A DNA stretch of 64,000 nt from an uncultured Bacilli bacterium. Lineage in GTDB: Bacteria > Bacillota_I > Bacilli_A > RF39 > UBA660. A model generated the notes under the pieces. That model was not told the origin of the DNA. It ran no database searches and was given only the letters and a program-made list of their open reading frames with translations. How positions within the stretch are numbered: position 1 is the first letter of the stretch; each line of letters starts with the position of its first letter. Location of the stretch: assembly GCA_934086185.1 (NCBI GenBank), contig CAKOHW010000003.1, positions 71,573-135,572 on the forward strand. The letters are read 5' to 3'. Below are positions 51,446-60,158 of this stretch, in pieces. A program made the position numbers and the translations under genes.

Positions 51446-52210
51446 ATGATGAAAATATTAAAATATAAAAAAGATAGAAATAATACTTATAAAGTATATT
51501 TTGATGAAGATTTAATTATTAATTTGTATGATGATGTTATTATTAAGTATAATTTATTAACTTTAAAAAATATTTCTAAAGAGTTATTTGATGAGATTGT
51601 TAAATATAATTCATTTTTGGATGGTTATTATAATTCTATAAAGTATATTAATAAAAAGATGAGAACTGAAAAAGAAATAAGAAGGTATCTTAAAAAAAAT
51701 GAAATTTGTGATAAAGATATTGATGAAATAGTTTGTTTACTTTATAAATCTGGTTATATTAATAAAGATGTATATATGAAAGCATATATTAATGATAAAT
51801 ATAATTTGAGTAATGTTGGACCATTAAAAGTTAAGAAAGAGTTAGTTGAACTTGGTTATAATGAAATAGACATAATTGATTATTTAAATAGTTTAGATTG
51901 GAATTCTAGAATTAGTGGTATTGTAGATAAGAAAATTAAATTAAATCATAAGTTAAGTAACAATGCTTTAAAAACTAAAATATTGAATGATTTAGTTAAA
52001 TTAGGATACTCTAAAGAAAATGTGTTAGATTATTTAAATTTGGTTAATTTTAAGGGTGATAATGATATATTAATTAAAGAATTAAATAGAGTAAAGAAAA
52101 AATATAGTTTTAAATATAGTGGAAATGAGTTAGAATATAAAGTGATAAGTTATTTATATAAAAAAGGTTTCGATATTGGTGAAATAAAGAGGTGTTATGA
52201 TGAAAACTAA
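51446..52210 (+). CDS. recX: RecX regulatory protein
   Basis: 254 residues (ATG 51446, or 51449). RecX trims or blocks RecA filaments. The family's three-helix repeats are visible: KMRTEKEIRRYLKKNEI, KSGYINKDVYMKAYINDKY, GPLKVKKELVELGYNE, and a last LEYKVISYLYKKGF. Bacilli RecX are similarly long. It has an SOS-type promoter shared in motif with recA, although recA is 32 kb away. The 3' end overlaps the next gene. Confidence 0.92.
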   Translation: MMKILKYKKDRNNTYKVYFDEDLIINLYDDVIIKYNLLTLKNISKELFDEIVKYNSFLDGYYNSIKYINKKMRTEKEIRRYLKKNEICDKDIDEIVCLLYKSGYINKDVYMKAYINDKYNLSNVGPLKVKKELVELGYNEIDIIDYLNSLDWNSRISGIVDKKIKLNHKLSNNALKTKILNDLVKLGYSKENVLDYLNLVNFKGDNDILIKELNRVKKKYSFKYSGNELEYKVISYLYKKGFDIGEIKRCYDEN

Positions 52211-52532
52211 GTATGAAAGATTAAGTAAAAAAGAACAAAAAGAACTTTTTTTAGAATATAAAGATGAAAAAGAAGAACTTGCTAAGAAAATGACTAGAAG
52301 TATTTTAATTACTAAGATAGCAGTTGTGTTGAGTGTATTTATGTTTTTATATGAATTTTTTATTACTAAAAGTTCTTTAGGTTATTGGACTGATATTGTA
52401 ATATTTGTTTCATCTTTGTTTGCATTATTTAAATTTAATAGTATGAAAAAAGATTTATTAAATGATTATTTATTAAAGAAAGAAAAATTAAAAAAAGAAA
52501 AAGTTTTAAAGAAACACAAAAAAAAGGACTGA
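52200..52532 (+). CDS. Small membrane protein co-expressed with recX
   Basis: 110 residues (ATG 52200 has 5-base spacing to GAGGTG; ATG 52197 is too close). Basic N-terminus, two helices (about 36-56 and 64-82), Lys-rich C-terminus. Overlaps the recX end by 11-14 bases. Not recognised. Being translated from an SOS-controlled message makes it a candidate damage-response membrane protein. Confidence 0.6.
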   Translation: MKTKYERLSKKEQKELFLEYKDEKEELAKKMTRSILITKIAVVLSVFMFLYEFFITKSSLGYWTDIVIFVSSLFALFKFNSMKKDLLNDYLLKKEKLKKEKVLKKHKKKD

Positions 52533-52545
52533 ATCCTTTTTTTAT
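52521..52545. terminator. Bidirectional terminator
   Basis: AAAAAGGA / TCCTTTTT stem with loop CTGAA between convergent genes; includes both stops' surroundings. Confidence 0.8.
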
Positions 52546-53540
52546 TTTGTTGTTGATGTTGTATTGTAGTAATTATATAGTGAATTCATATATTTGTTAT
52601 AACTACTTTTTAATTCTGAATCTTCAATATTCATACCTTTTTCTTTTCTTAGTTCACCAATAGCAGTTATAGATATTGTTTTATCATTTGTAGTTAATTC
52701 GTTGGCTAAAGTTTCAATAATACTATCTTTAACATCTTTTAATTCTTTTTTATCATATTCTTTAGTTTTTTTGATAATATGATATCCGTATGATGATTTA
52801 ACAGGTTCTTTAGTATATTCATCGACTTTTAATGCATAAGCTGCTGTTTCAAATGCTTCGTCCATTTCACCTTTATTAAATTTACCTAACGCACCACCTT
52901 TATCTTTTGTGGCATCGTCTTTTGAATATTCTTTTGCAAGAGTTGTAAAATCTTCACCGTTATTTAATTTTTCAATAACTTCTTCAGCTTTTTTCTTTGC
53001 TTTTTCTTCAGCCTTTGTTTTTTCTTCGTCAGTTGCACCATCTTTAACATCAACAGTTATTAATATATGACTTGCTTCAATATCTCCAACTGTTTTAGTT
53101 TCATAATAATTTTCTATTTGTTTGTCTGTAATTTGTTTTTTTGCATAGTCTGTAGTTGCTAAATCTCTGTAATAATTTAATTTTATATATTCTTTAAAAT
53201 CTTTTAAAGAATTATATCCATAATAACTTTGAATTGCATTTAATAATTCTTCTTCTGAATCATAATTTTTTTGTAATGATTTTACAGTATCTTCAGCATA
53301 TTTTTTAGCGTCATCTTCTTTATTAGCATATTCTTTAAATAGTATTTCTTTATCAATCATATCTATTAAAATAGTTACTGCATATCTATCTTTCATATTA
53401 TCATAAAGACTATCAACACTTATACTATCTAATCCTTCAAAACTTACTACAGCATTTTCTCCATTTTTTAATTTTGAAACTTTTCCACATCCACATAACG
53501 TTAATGCTATTAAACTAACTAATATAATTTTCTTTTTCAT
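52542..53540 (-). CDS. prsA: PrsA-like foldase lipoprotein (parvulin-type prolyl isomerase)
   Basis: 332 residues from the ATG at 53540 (AAGGAGG upstream); the longer frame to 53594 has no support. Lipoprotein signal with lipobox LTLC (Cys about residue 16). A SurA_N-like helical region leads to a parvulin PPIase domain (about 155-255): ASHILITV, EEVIEKLNNGEDFTTLAKEYSKD, GGALGKFNKGEMDEAFETAAYAL, SSYGYHIIKK. It helps fold exported proteins outside the membrane. One gene, transcribed toward recX. Confidence 0.92.
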   Translation of the reverse strand: MKKKIILVSLIALTLCGCGKVSKLKNGENAVVSFEGLDSISVDSLYDNMKDRYAVTILIDMIDKEILFKEYANKEDDAKKYAEDTVKSLQKNYDSEEELLNAIQSYYGYNSLKDFKEYIKLNYYRDLATTDYAKKQITDKQIENYYETKTVGDIEASHILITVDVKDGATDEEKTKAEEKAKKKAEEVIEKLNNGEDFTTLAKEYSKDDATKDKGGALGKFNKGEMDEAFETAAYALKVDEYTKEPVKSSYGYHIIKKTKEYDKKELKDVKDSIIETLANELTTNDKTISITAIGELRKEKGMNIEDSELKSSYNKYMNSLYNYYNTTSTTK

Positions 53541-53604
53541 ATATCCTCCTTTATGAACAATTATTATTATAACTTGTCTATTAAAAAAATACAATAAAAA
53601 TACT

Positions 53605-53633
53605 CACCAAAATCGATTTTTAACCATAAAATA
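53605..53633 (+). promoter_or_regulatory. Sigma-K-type sporulation promoter
   Basis: CACC at 53605, 16 bases, CATAAAATA at 53625, a full match to the sigma-K pattern (mACm, 16-17, CATAnnnTA). It precedes the two YjcZ-like genes. No sigma-A promoter is seen there. Confidence 0.55.
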
Positions 53634-53660
53634 AAGTGAGTAATGAAAAGGAGGGGTTTT

Positions 53661-53765
53661 ATGAACCACGGAGCTTGCCCTGGAACTAATAATGGTGTAG
53701 GCGCTGCTGCATTTATTTTAGTACTATTCATTTTATTAATTATCATAGTAGGGGCTTTTATATAA
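53661..53765 (+). CDS. YjcZ-like small sporulation peptide (copy 1)
   Basis: 34 residues, MNHGACPGTNNGVGAAAF followed by ILVLFILLIIIVGAFI; a very strong ribosome site (AAAGGAGGGG) lies 6 bases upstream. The Gly/Asn-rich front and a single hydrophobic helix with the xxVLFILLIIxGA pattern fit the YjcZ family of tiny spore-associated membrane proteins. Overlooked easily because of its size. The second copy follows 12 bases later. Confidence 0.8.
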   Translation: MNHGACPGTNNGVGAAAFILVLFILLIIIVGAFI

Positions 53766-53777
53766 GGAGGTAAATTT

Positions 53778-53894
53778 ATGAATAAAGCATGTTGCAGTAA
53801 CAGTGCTACTAATGGTAATTTTAGTAATTTTTTCATAATTTTAGTTTTATTTATATTGCTAGCTATTATCGTTAGTGCTGTATTTACTTACTAA
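53778..53894 (+). CDS. YjcZ-like small sporulation peptide (copy 2)
   Basis: 38 residues, MNKACCSNSATNGNFSNF then a hydrophobic FIILVLFILLAIIVSAVF helix. AAGGAGG overlaps the stop of copy 1. Same layout as copy 1, probably a tandem duplicate, with an extra Cys pair. Ends on a hairpin terminator. Confidence 0.8.
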   Translation: MNKACCSNSATNGNFSNFFIILVLFILLAIIVSAVFTY

Positions 53895-53914
53895 AGAGGG
53901 AAACCTCTTTTTTT
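53893..53914 (+). terminator. Terminator of the YjcZ-like pair
   Basis: AAAGAGG / CCTCTTT stem with loop GAAA, then T-run. Confidence 0.85.
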
Positions 53915-53968
53915 AATAGACTTTTTATTTTTTATTTAGTACAATTATTATAATAGAAGGTGAATAAT

Positions 53969-55711
53969 ATGTTTGGAGAATTATTAGATATTTATGATAA
54001 TTATGTAATAATAGAAAATAAAACTCATGTAATTGATTCTAATTATTTAAATATTCATGTAGTATTTAATGATACTAATAAAAAAGTAGTTGGAGAAATA
54101 GTTTCTATAGATAAGAATACTATTAAAATCTTATTAATTGGTGAGATTATTGATGATAAATTTGTTAATGGTATTGTTAGAAAACCTAATTTAAGTAATG
54201 GATGTAGAGTTATATATAAAAGTGAAGTTGAATTATTACTTGGCAAACAAGATTTAAGTAGTAATGAAAGTTTTTATATTGGAAAATCTTTAATATATGA
54301 TGGATTTAATGTAACTGGTAATTTTAATAATTTCTTTTCTAATCATTTTGCAATAATGGGTAATACTGGAAGTGGAAAGAGTTGTTTTGTTGCTAGAATA
54401 CTTCAAAATATATTTATGAATAGTAATAGTTTACCTAAAAGTGCACATATTGCTTTATTTGATGTATATGGTGAATATAATAAGGCATTTGTTGGTATGA
54501 ATAATATTAATGGGATGGGATTTAAAAATTATTCTTCAAAAGTAGATATGAGTGAAGGTGAAATAATTAATATTCCTGCATACTTTTTAAGTGTTGATGA
54601 TTTGGCTTTACTTTTAAATGCTAGTAGTGCTAATCAATTGCCAATAATAGAGAAGACTTTGAAATTAGTTTATATATTTAAAAATACTGATGAAACTATT
54701 AGTAAATATAAAGATGATATTATTGCTGGTTGTCTTTTAGATATTTTAACTAGTGGAAGAAGTAGTACTCAAATTAGAGATCAAATAATTGCTGTATTAA
54801 CTCGTTATAATACTCCAACATTAAATTTAGAAAGTGAAATAGCACAACCTGGTTATACTAGAACGATTAAACAATGTTTAAATATTGATAATCAGGGAAA
54901 AATGAATTCTGTACAATATGTAGTTGATTTGTTAGAAAAATATAAAAAATTAGACTTAGGTGAAATAAATGGTATTCCTAACTTTGTATATACATTAGAA
55001 GATATTTATTATGCTATGGAATTTGCATTAATTAGTGAAGGTGTACTTAAGAGTGATAAATTATATGATGAATATAATCAATTAAAAGTTCGTTTACAAC
55101 AAATAATAAATAGTGATTATAAACAATATTTTAAAGTTGGAGAATTTATTTCTAAGGGTGAATATGTAAGAAATTTATTTGGAAATGCTCAAATTATTAA
55201 TTTTAATTTAAATAATATAGATGAAAGATTTACTAAGAAACTTGCTAAAATATATTCTAAAATATTTTTTGATTTTGCAACATTTATTGAAGATAGAGGT
55301 AGTTATCCTATTCATATTATTTTGGAAGAAGCACATAGATATGTACAAAATGATACTGATACTAATATACTAGGTTATAATATATTTGATAGAATTACTA
55401 AAGAAGGTAGAAAATATGGTGTATTACTAGGTTTAATTAGTCAAAGACCTAGTGAATTATCTATAACTGCATTAAGTCAATGTTCTAATTTTATAATACT
55501 AAGAATGTTTTATCCAGATGATTTGAATATTATAAAATCTATAACTAGTAATTTAAATGAAAGTACTTATGATAAAGTTAAATCATTTTTACCGGGTAGT
55601 GCACTTGTGTTTGGTACTTCATTTATGACACCTTTATTAATAAGATGTGATTTACCTAATCCTATGCCTGAAAGTACAAGTGTAAATATTAGTAATATTT
55701 GGTATAATTAA
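53969..55711 (+). CDS. HerA/VirB4-like ATPase
   Basis: 580 residues from ATG 53969 (AAGGTG upstream; GTG 53960 lies too near). N-terminal HerA-type beta-barrel (1-100), then RecA-like ATPase: Walker A GNTGSGKS (about 133-140), LFDVYGEY, Walker B IHIILEEAHRYV, ISQRPSEL (motif after Walker B) and an Arg-bearing C-terminus. HerA forms DNA-pumping hexamers, often with NurA nuclease in repair or with partner genes in defence. No nurA or other partner is adjacent; the neighbours are YjcZ-like genes and rpmB, so a standalone role is likely. Confidence 0.85.
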   Translation: MFGELLDIYDNYVIIENKTHVIDSNYLNIHVVFNDTNKKVVGEIVSIDKNTIKILLIGEIIDDKFVNGIVRKPNLSNGCRVIYKSEVELLLGKQDLSSNESFYIGKSLIYDGFNVTGNFNNFFSNHFAIMGNTGSGKSCFVARILQNIFMNSNSLPKSAHIALFDVYGEYNKAFVGMNNINGMGFKNYSSKVDMSEGEIINIPAYFLSVDDLALLLNASSANQLPIIEKTLKLVYIFKNTDETISKYKDDIIAGCLLDILTSGRSSTQIRDQIIAVLTRYNTPTLNLESEIAQPGYTRTIKQCLNIDNQGKMNSVQYVVDLLEKYKKLDLGEINGIPNFVYTLEDIYYAMEFALISEGVLKSDKLYDEYNQLKVRLQQIINSDYKQYFKVGEFISKGEYVRNLFGNAQIINFNLNNIDERFTKKLAKIYSKIFFDFATFIEDRGSYPIHIILEEAHRYVQNDTDTNILGYNIFDRITKEGRKYGVLLGLISQRPSELSITALSQCSNFIILRMFYPDDLNIIKSITSNLNESTYDKVKSFLPGSALVFGTSFMTPLLIRCDLPNPMPESTSVNISNIWYN

Positions 55712-55735
55712 TATAGATTTAATCTATATTTTTTT
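55710..55735 (+). terminator. HerA-like gene terminator
   Basis: AATATAGATT / AATCTATATT stem with T-run. The 70 bases after it, to the rpmB terminator, hold nothing clear. Confidence 0.7.
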
Positions 55736-55804
55736 ATAAGTTAGATGATGAAGTTATATTATTAGAAATAATATCTTTATTAATTTTCATTAATTACACT
55801 AAAT

Positions 55805-55832
55805 AAAAAAACTGCATTATGCAGTTTTTTCT
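55805..55832 (-). terminator. rpmB terminator
   Basis: AAAACTGCA / TGCAGTTTT hairpin; the rpmB stop codon is in the loop. Confidence 0.8.
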
Positions 55833-56014
55833 GTTGTTTCAATTTTCTTTTCAGCTTTTCTCATTGTTCTTGCTTCTCTAGCACTCATAATAACTTTTTC
55901 ACCATTAATTGTGAATGTTTGTAAATTAGGATTACGACGTTTTTTAGTAGCATTTAATGCATGAGAACGAGTATTTCCGAATAAAGGTTTTTTAGTTGTA
56001 ACTTTTGTTGCCAT
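55817..56014 (-). CDS. rpmB: 50S ribosomal protein L28
   Basis: 65 residues, normal size. L28 binds 23S rRNA in the large subunit. Seen: KKPLFGNTRSHALNATKKRRNPNLQ and MSAREARTMRK, as in Bacilli L28. The zinc-binding CxxC of some L28 proteins is absent here. AGGAGGGAC lies upstream of ATG 56014. Confidence 0.95.
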   Translation of the reverse strand: MATKVTTKKPLFGNTRSHALNATKKRRNPNLQTFTINGEKVIMSAREARTMRKAEKKIETTEKTA

Positions 56015-56123
56015 ATTTGTCCCTCCTTAATAAGAATTCTAGTTGAGTTTATCATATAAAAAAGCAAAAGTCAAATAGAAATTATAGAATAAATAGTATA
56101 TAATGTATATAGAGGTGTATCAT

Positions 56124-58967
56124 ATGGAATATATTAATCTAGGTATTGTGTTAGATTATACATTATTAAATAGTTTAATTACTGTAGATAAATTAATTAA
56201 TTATGCTAAAAATAATGATATTAAATCTCTTGGAATATTAAATAATAATTTGTATAGTACTATGGAATTTTATAAGAAATGTAAGAGTAGTAATATAAAA
56301 CCTATAATTGGTTTAATACATAGTATTGATAATAAAGAAATATATTTATATCCTAAAAATAAATTAGGTATGATTGATTTATTTAATGATAGGTATGATA
56401 GTGATAATTTAGTATGTGTTGTTCCATATGAAAATAAAGATGTATTTAGTGGGTTAGAATTTAGTGATAAGTTTATATCTTATAAAAATGATGATGAATT
56501 AAAGAATGCTTTGTTAATAACTAGTAATGTGGTTTCTTTAAATAAAGTGTATAGTTTAAATATTGAAGATGTAAAGTATGTAAATTATTTACATATGATA
56601 GATAAAGGTATTACAATTAGTAATTTTAATTTTAATGATTATAAAGATAATGTTATTAGTTTGTATCATAATGATTTTGATAAGAGTAATACAAATATAT
56701 TTAGTAATTTGATAGATTTAGATTTGAGTGATAATAGGAAATATATTCCTAAGTATATAGAGAATAGTTATGAATATTTAAAGAGTTTATGTATTAAGGG
56801 ACTTAATAAAAGATTAAATAATAATGTTAGTGATATTTATAAGAAACGTATGGTATATGAATTAAATGTTATTAAAAATATGGGATATGTTGATTATTTT
56901 TTAATAGTTTTTGATTATGTAAAGTATGCTAAGATGAATGATATTATGGTTGGTCCTGGAAGAGGGAGTGCGGCTGGTAGTTTGGTATCTTATAGTTTGG
57001 GAATTACTGAAATTGATCCTATAAAATATGATTTATTGTTTGAAAGATTTTTAAATCCAGAACGTGTTACTATGCCTGATATTGATATAGATTTTGATGC
57101 TAGTAAGAGAAATAGAGTAATAGAATATGTTGTTAATAAGTATGGTAGAGAAAATGTATCTAATATAATGACTTATAGTACACTGAGTAGTAAACAAGTT
57201 TTGAGAGATGTATCTAAATGTTTAGAAATAGATTTAAAAATTATTGATAAATTATGTTCTTATGTTGAGGCTAAAGTATGTTTAAAAGATAATTTAAATA
57301 AAAATGTTAATAATATGTTAGAACAATATAGTAATTTAAAGAATGCATATTTTATTGCTATGAAGTTAGAAGGTTTAAAAAGACAAATTGGTACTCATGC
57401 TGCTGGGGTTGTAATAAGTAGTGAAAAGTTAACTAATTTAATTCCTGTAATTAAAGGAGATACTTATTTGACTGGGTATACTATGGAATATTTGGAAGAA
57501 TTAGGTTTACTTAAAATGGATTTTTTAGCTATAAAAGATTTAAGTATTTTGAGTAGTATAATTAAATCTATAGAAAGTTTGTTAGGAAGAAAAATAAATA
57601 TACATAGTATTCCATTAGATGATAAAAAAACATATCAAGAATTTAGTAATGCTAATACTAGTGGTGTTTTTCAATTTGAAAGTACTGGTATGAAAAATTT
57701 CTTATCTAAATTAAAGCCTAATTGTTTTTGTGATTTGGTTGCAGCTTTAGCATTATTTAGACCTGGTCCTATGGGGAATATTGATACTTATATTCTTCGT
57801 AAAAATGGAGAAAAATTTGATTATATAGATAAAAGTTTAGAAAGTATATTAAAACCTACTTATGGCATTATTATATATCAAGAACAAATTATGCAAATTT
57901 TATCTAAGATGGCTAATTATAGTTTTGCTAATAGTGATTTAATAAGACGTGCTATAAGTAAAAAGAAGCTTAATATTATTGAGGCTGAAAAGAGTAAGTT
58001 TATAGATAATTCTATAAAGAATGGTTATAGTAGAAATGTAGCTGAAGAGGTTTATGATTTAATAGTTAAGTTTGCTAATTATGGTTTTAATAAATCTCAT
58101 TCAGTTGCTTATGCTCTTGTTGGATATGAAATGTGTTTTTTAAAAACTCATTATCCTATATATTTTTATACTTCTTTATTAAATTATAATATGGGTAGTG
58201 ATATAAAAACTAAAGAGTATTTGGAATGTTTAAAAAAACTTAATATAGATATTGTTAAACCAGATATTAATTTATCTTCAAATAAATATCAAGTAATTGA
58301 TAATAAATTGTTATTACCTTTTAATATAATAAAGAATGTTGGTACTAATGTTAGTGATTTAATATCAAGTGTACGTGGGGATGGATTTAAAGATTATTTT
58401 GATTTTGTAAAGAAGGTTAATTTAAAAAGTATTGGTAAAAAAACTATTGAATTACTTATTATGGCTGGATGTTTAGATTCATTCAATCTTACTAGAAAAA
58501 CAATGATTTTAAATTTAGATGATGCAATAGATTATTCTGAATTATCAAGTGGTTTAGATGATTCTTTGATTACAGTTCCATTAATTAAAAAGTATGATGA
58601 ATATAATAATAATGAGTTAGTTAATAAAGAAAAGGAATTATTTGGATTTTATTTATCTAATCATCCAGTAATAAAATATAATAATAAAATTAAGTTGATA
58701 GATATTAATAAGTATTTTGATAAGATTATTAATATATGTGTTTATGTAGAAGAAATAAGAAAAATAAAAACTAAAAATAATGATGATATGGCATTTTTAG
58801 TTTGTAGTGATGAAACTTGTAGTATTAGTTTTACTGTTTTTCCTAATAAATATTATATGATTGATGATATTAAAGTTGGTGATATAGTTATGATTGTTGG
58901 TAAAGTAGAAAAGAGATATGATAAGTATCAAATATTAGTTAATGAAATTAAGAAAGTAGAAGAATAA
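56124..58967 (+). CDS. dnaE: DNA polymerase III alpha subunit, DnaE type
   Basis: 947 residues from ATG 56124 (AGAGGTG upstream). Family C replicative polymerase. N-terminal PHP domain (1-200) is degenerate: the usual HxH and YSLL are replaced by LGIVLDYTLLNS, so no metal proofreading is expected. The palm domain holds GPGRGSAAGSLVSYSLGIT, MPDIDIDFD with catalytic Asp residues, KQVLRDVSK, and TGVFQFESTGMKNFL. A C-terminal OB-fold (850-947) carries IVGKVEKRYDKYQILVNEIKK. It is shorter than most DnaE proteins (about 1100). In Firmicutes, DnaE extends primers beside PolC. Confidence 0.93.
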   Translation: MEYINLGIVLDYTLLNSLITVDKLINYAKNNDIKSLGILNNNLYSTMEFYKKCKSSNIKPIIGLIHSIDNKEIYLYPKNKLGMIDLFNDRYDSDNLVCVVPYENKDVFSGLEFSDKFISYKNDDELKNALLITSNVVSLNKVYSLNIEDVKYVNYLHMIDKGITISNFNFNDYKDNVISLYHNDFDKSNTNIFSNLIDLDLSDNRKYIPKYIENSYEYLKSLCIKGLNKRLNNNVSDIYKKRMVYELNVIKNMGYVDYFLIVFDYVKYAKMNDIMVGPGRGSAAGSLVSYSLGITEIDPIKYDLLFERFLNPERVTMPDIDIDFDASKRNRVIEYVVNKYGRENVSNIMTYSTLSSKQVLRDVSKCLEIDLKIIDKLCSYVEAKVCLKDNLNKNVNNMLEQYSNLKNAYFIAMKLEGLKRQIGTHAAGVVISSEKLTNLIPVIKGDTYLTGYTMEYLEELGLLKMDFLAIKDLSILSSIIKSIESLLGRKINIHSIPLDDKKTYQEFSNANTSGVFQFESTGMKNFLSKLKPNCFCDLVAALALFRPGPMGNIDTYILRKNGEKFDYIDKSLESILKPTYGIIIYQEQIMQILSKMANYSFANSDLIRRAISKKKLNIIEAEKSKFIDNSIKNGYSRNVAEEVYDLIVKFANYGFNKSHSVAYALVGYEMCFLKTHYPIYFYTSLLNYNMGSDIKTKEYLECLKKLNIDIVKPDINLSSNKYQVIDNKLLLPFNIIKNVGTNVSDLISSVRGDGFKDYFDFVKKVNLKSIGKKTIELLIMAGCLDSFNLTRKTMILNLDDAIDYSELSSGLDDSLITVPLIKKYDEYNNNELVNKEKELFGFYLSNHPVIKYNNKIKLIDINKYFDKIINICVYVEEIRKIKTKNNDDMAFLVCSDETCSISFTVFPNKYYMIDDIKVGDIVMIVGKVEKRYDKYQILVNEIKKVEE

Positions 58968-58985
58968 ATAATATAATAAAATAAA

Positions 58986-59018
58986 AAAACTGTAAACTTT
59001 TTAGTTACAGTCTTTTTA
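58986..59018. terminator. dnaE/rpsD bidirectional terminator
   Basis: ACTGTAA / TTACAGT stem and T-run between two convergent genes. Confidence 0.7.
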
Positions 59019-59621
59019 TTATCTATTATAGAATTCAACTATTAGTGATTCATTAATATCTGCGTTTAGTTCATTTCTTTCTGGTAATCTTAAATAAGTT
59101 CCAGTTAATTTTTTATTATCAAATTCTACAAAAGCAGGTGTTTTGATATTTAATTCAACAGTATTTAATATTGCTTTATGTTCCATTGAATTTTCTTTAA
59201 CAGATATTACATCACCAGGTTTACAAGTATAACTTGGTATATTTACTTTTTTACCGTTTACTAAAATGTGTCCATGGTTAACAATTTGTCTTGCACCACG
59301 TCTTGTAGTAGATAATCCCATTCTATATACTAAGTTATCTAATCTACTTTCTAGTAATCTTAAGAAGTTTTCACCAGCGATACCTTTCATTTTAGAAGCT
59401 TTATCAAAAGTTCTTCTAAATTGTTTTTCGTTTAATCCATACATAAATCTAACTTTTTGTTTTTCTTGTAATTGGATACCATATTCACTTATTTTTTTAC
59501 GACGACTTGTTCCATGAATACCTGGAGCATATGGTCTACGTGCTAAGTCTTTTCCATTTTCTAATGTAGAAAAACCAAGTCTACGAGATTTTTTGTATGC
59601 AGGACCTGTATATCTTGACAT
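59019..59621 (-). CDS. rpsD: 30S ribosomal protein S4
   Basis: 200 residues, normal length. S4 starts 30S assembly on 16S rRNA and controls its own message in Bacilli. Seen: [18 protein letters not shown], the [17 protein letters not shown] region, [30 protein letters not shown]4 domain, and the PSYTCKPGD end. No Zn-finger cysteines in the N-terminus. Its long leader is listed separately. Confidence 0.97.
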   Translation of the reverse strand: MSRYTGPAYKKSRRLGFSTLENGKDLARRPYAPGIHGTSRRKKISEYGIQLQEKQKVRFMYGLNEKQFRRTFDKASKMKGIAGENFLRLLESRLDNLVYRMGLSTTRRGARQIVNHGHILVNGKKVNIPSYTCKPGDVISVKENSMEHKAILNTVELNIKTPAFVEFDNKKLTGTYLRLPERNELNADINESLIVEFYNR

Positions 59622-59639
59622 ATTAATCTCCTTTCTTTA

Positions 59640-59765
59640 AATTACTTAAAGACATTTTAAATTATTAATAGGGTGTTATTTATTCTTTCACTTTGGCAGC
59701 AAGCTACTAGAAGCTAGAAATAAACACATTACTAATATTTAAAATAAACTGCCATCAAGCAATCA
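59640..59765 (-). promoter_or_regulatory. rpsD leader RNA (possible S4 autoregulation site)
   Basis: On the minus strand the transcript begins near TTGACA/TATAAT and folds with GGCAG pairing to CTGCC, GTGTTTATT pairing to AATAACAC (interleaved, as in a pseudoknot) and a TAGCTTCTAGTAGCT hairpin between. The layout fits autogenous rpsD leaders in Bacilli, where S4 binds its message. Confidence 0.5.
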
Positions 59766-59767
59766 AT

Positions 59768-59795
59768 ATTATACAGTAAATTATATATTTGTCAA
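59768..59795 (-). promoter_or_regulatory. rpsD promoter
   Basis: TTGACA (complement of 59790-59795), 16 bases, TATAAT (complement of 59768-59773). Confidence 0.75.
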
Positions 59796-59835
59796 ATCAT
59801 TTTTATTAAATTACTTTACAAAAAAGAATATATAG

Positions 59836-59844
59836 TGTTATAAT
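59836..59844 (+). promoter_or_regulatory. rimP-nusA-infB operon promoter, extended -10
   Basis: TGTTATAAT with TTTACA 18 bases before; transcription would begin near 59851, 9 bases before a hairpin. Confidence 0.6.
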
Positions 59845-59859
59845 ACATTTGACAGATTT

Positions 59860-59885
59860 AAGTGGGCAGAATATCCCACTTTTAT
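59860..59885 (+). promoter_or_regulatory. Leader hairpin of the nusA operon
   Basis: AAGTGGG / CCCACTT with loop CAGAATAT and TTATT after, between promoter and rimP start. Could act as a weak terminator or attenuator for NusA feedback. Confidence 0.4.
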
Positions 59886-59902
59886 TAATGTTTGGAGGGA
59901 CT

Positions 59903-60154
59903 ATGGATAGTATTTTAGAAAAGATTAAAGAAATTATAAAAGAACCTATTAGTAAATTAGATTTAATTGTTGATTCAATAGAATATGTTAAAGAAGGAAA
60001 GTATAATTTTTTAAATATAGTTTTAGATAGAGTTAATGGTATAGATTTAGATACTATTGTAGAGGCTACTAATATTATTAATCCTATTTTGGATCAATAT
60101 GATTTAATAAGTGATGAATATATTTTAGATATATCTAGTAAAGAAAGAGGGTAA
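59903..60154 (+). CDS. rimP: Ribosome maturation factor RimP, N-terminal domain only
   Basis: 83 residues from ATG 59903 (GGAGGG). RimP assists 30S maturation. The N-terminal alpha/beta domain is clear: ILDVIEYVKEGKYNFLNIVLDR-type strand region and DLDTIVEATNIINPILD. The chain stops at YILDISSKERG, where other RimP proteins continue (VSSPGIDRPL) into the SH3-like domain, so the C-terminal half is lacking. nusA starts 4 bases later, so no remnant remains. Position in operon confirms identity. Confidence 0.85.
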   Translation: MDSILEKIKEIIKEPISKLDLIVDSIEYVKEGKYNFLNIVLDRVNGIDLDTIVEATNIINPILDQYDLISDEYILDISSKERG

Positions 60155-60158
60155 ATGT

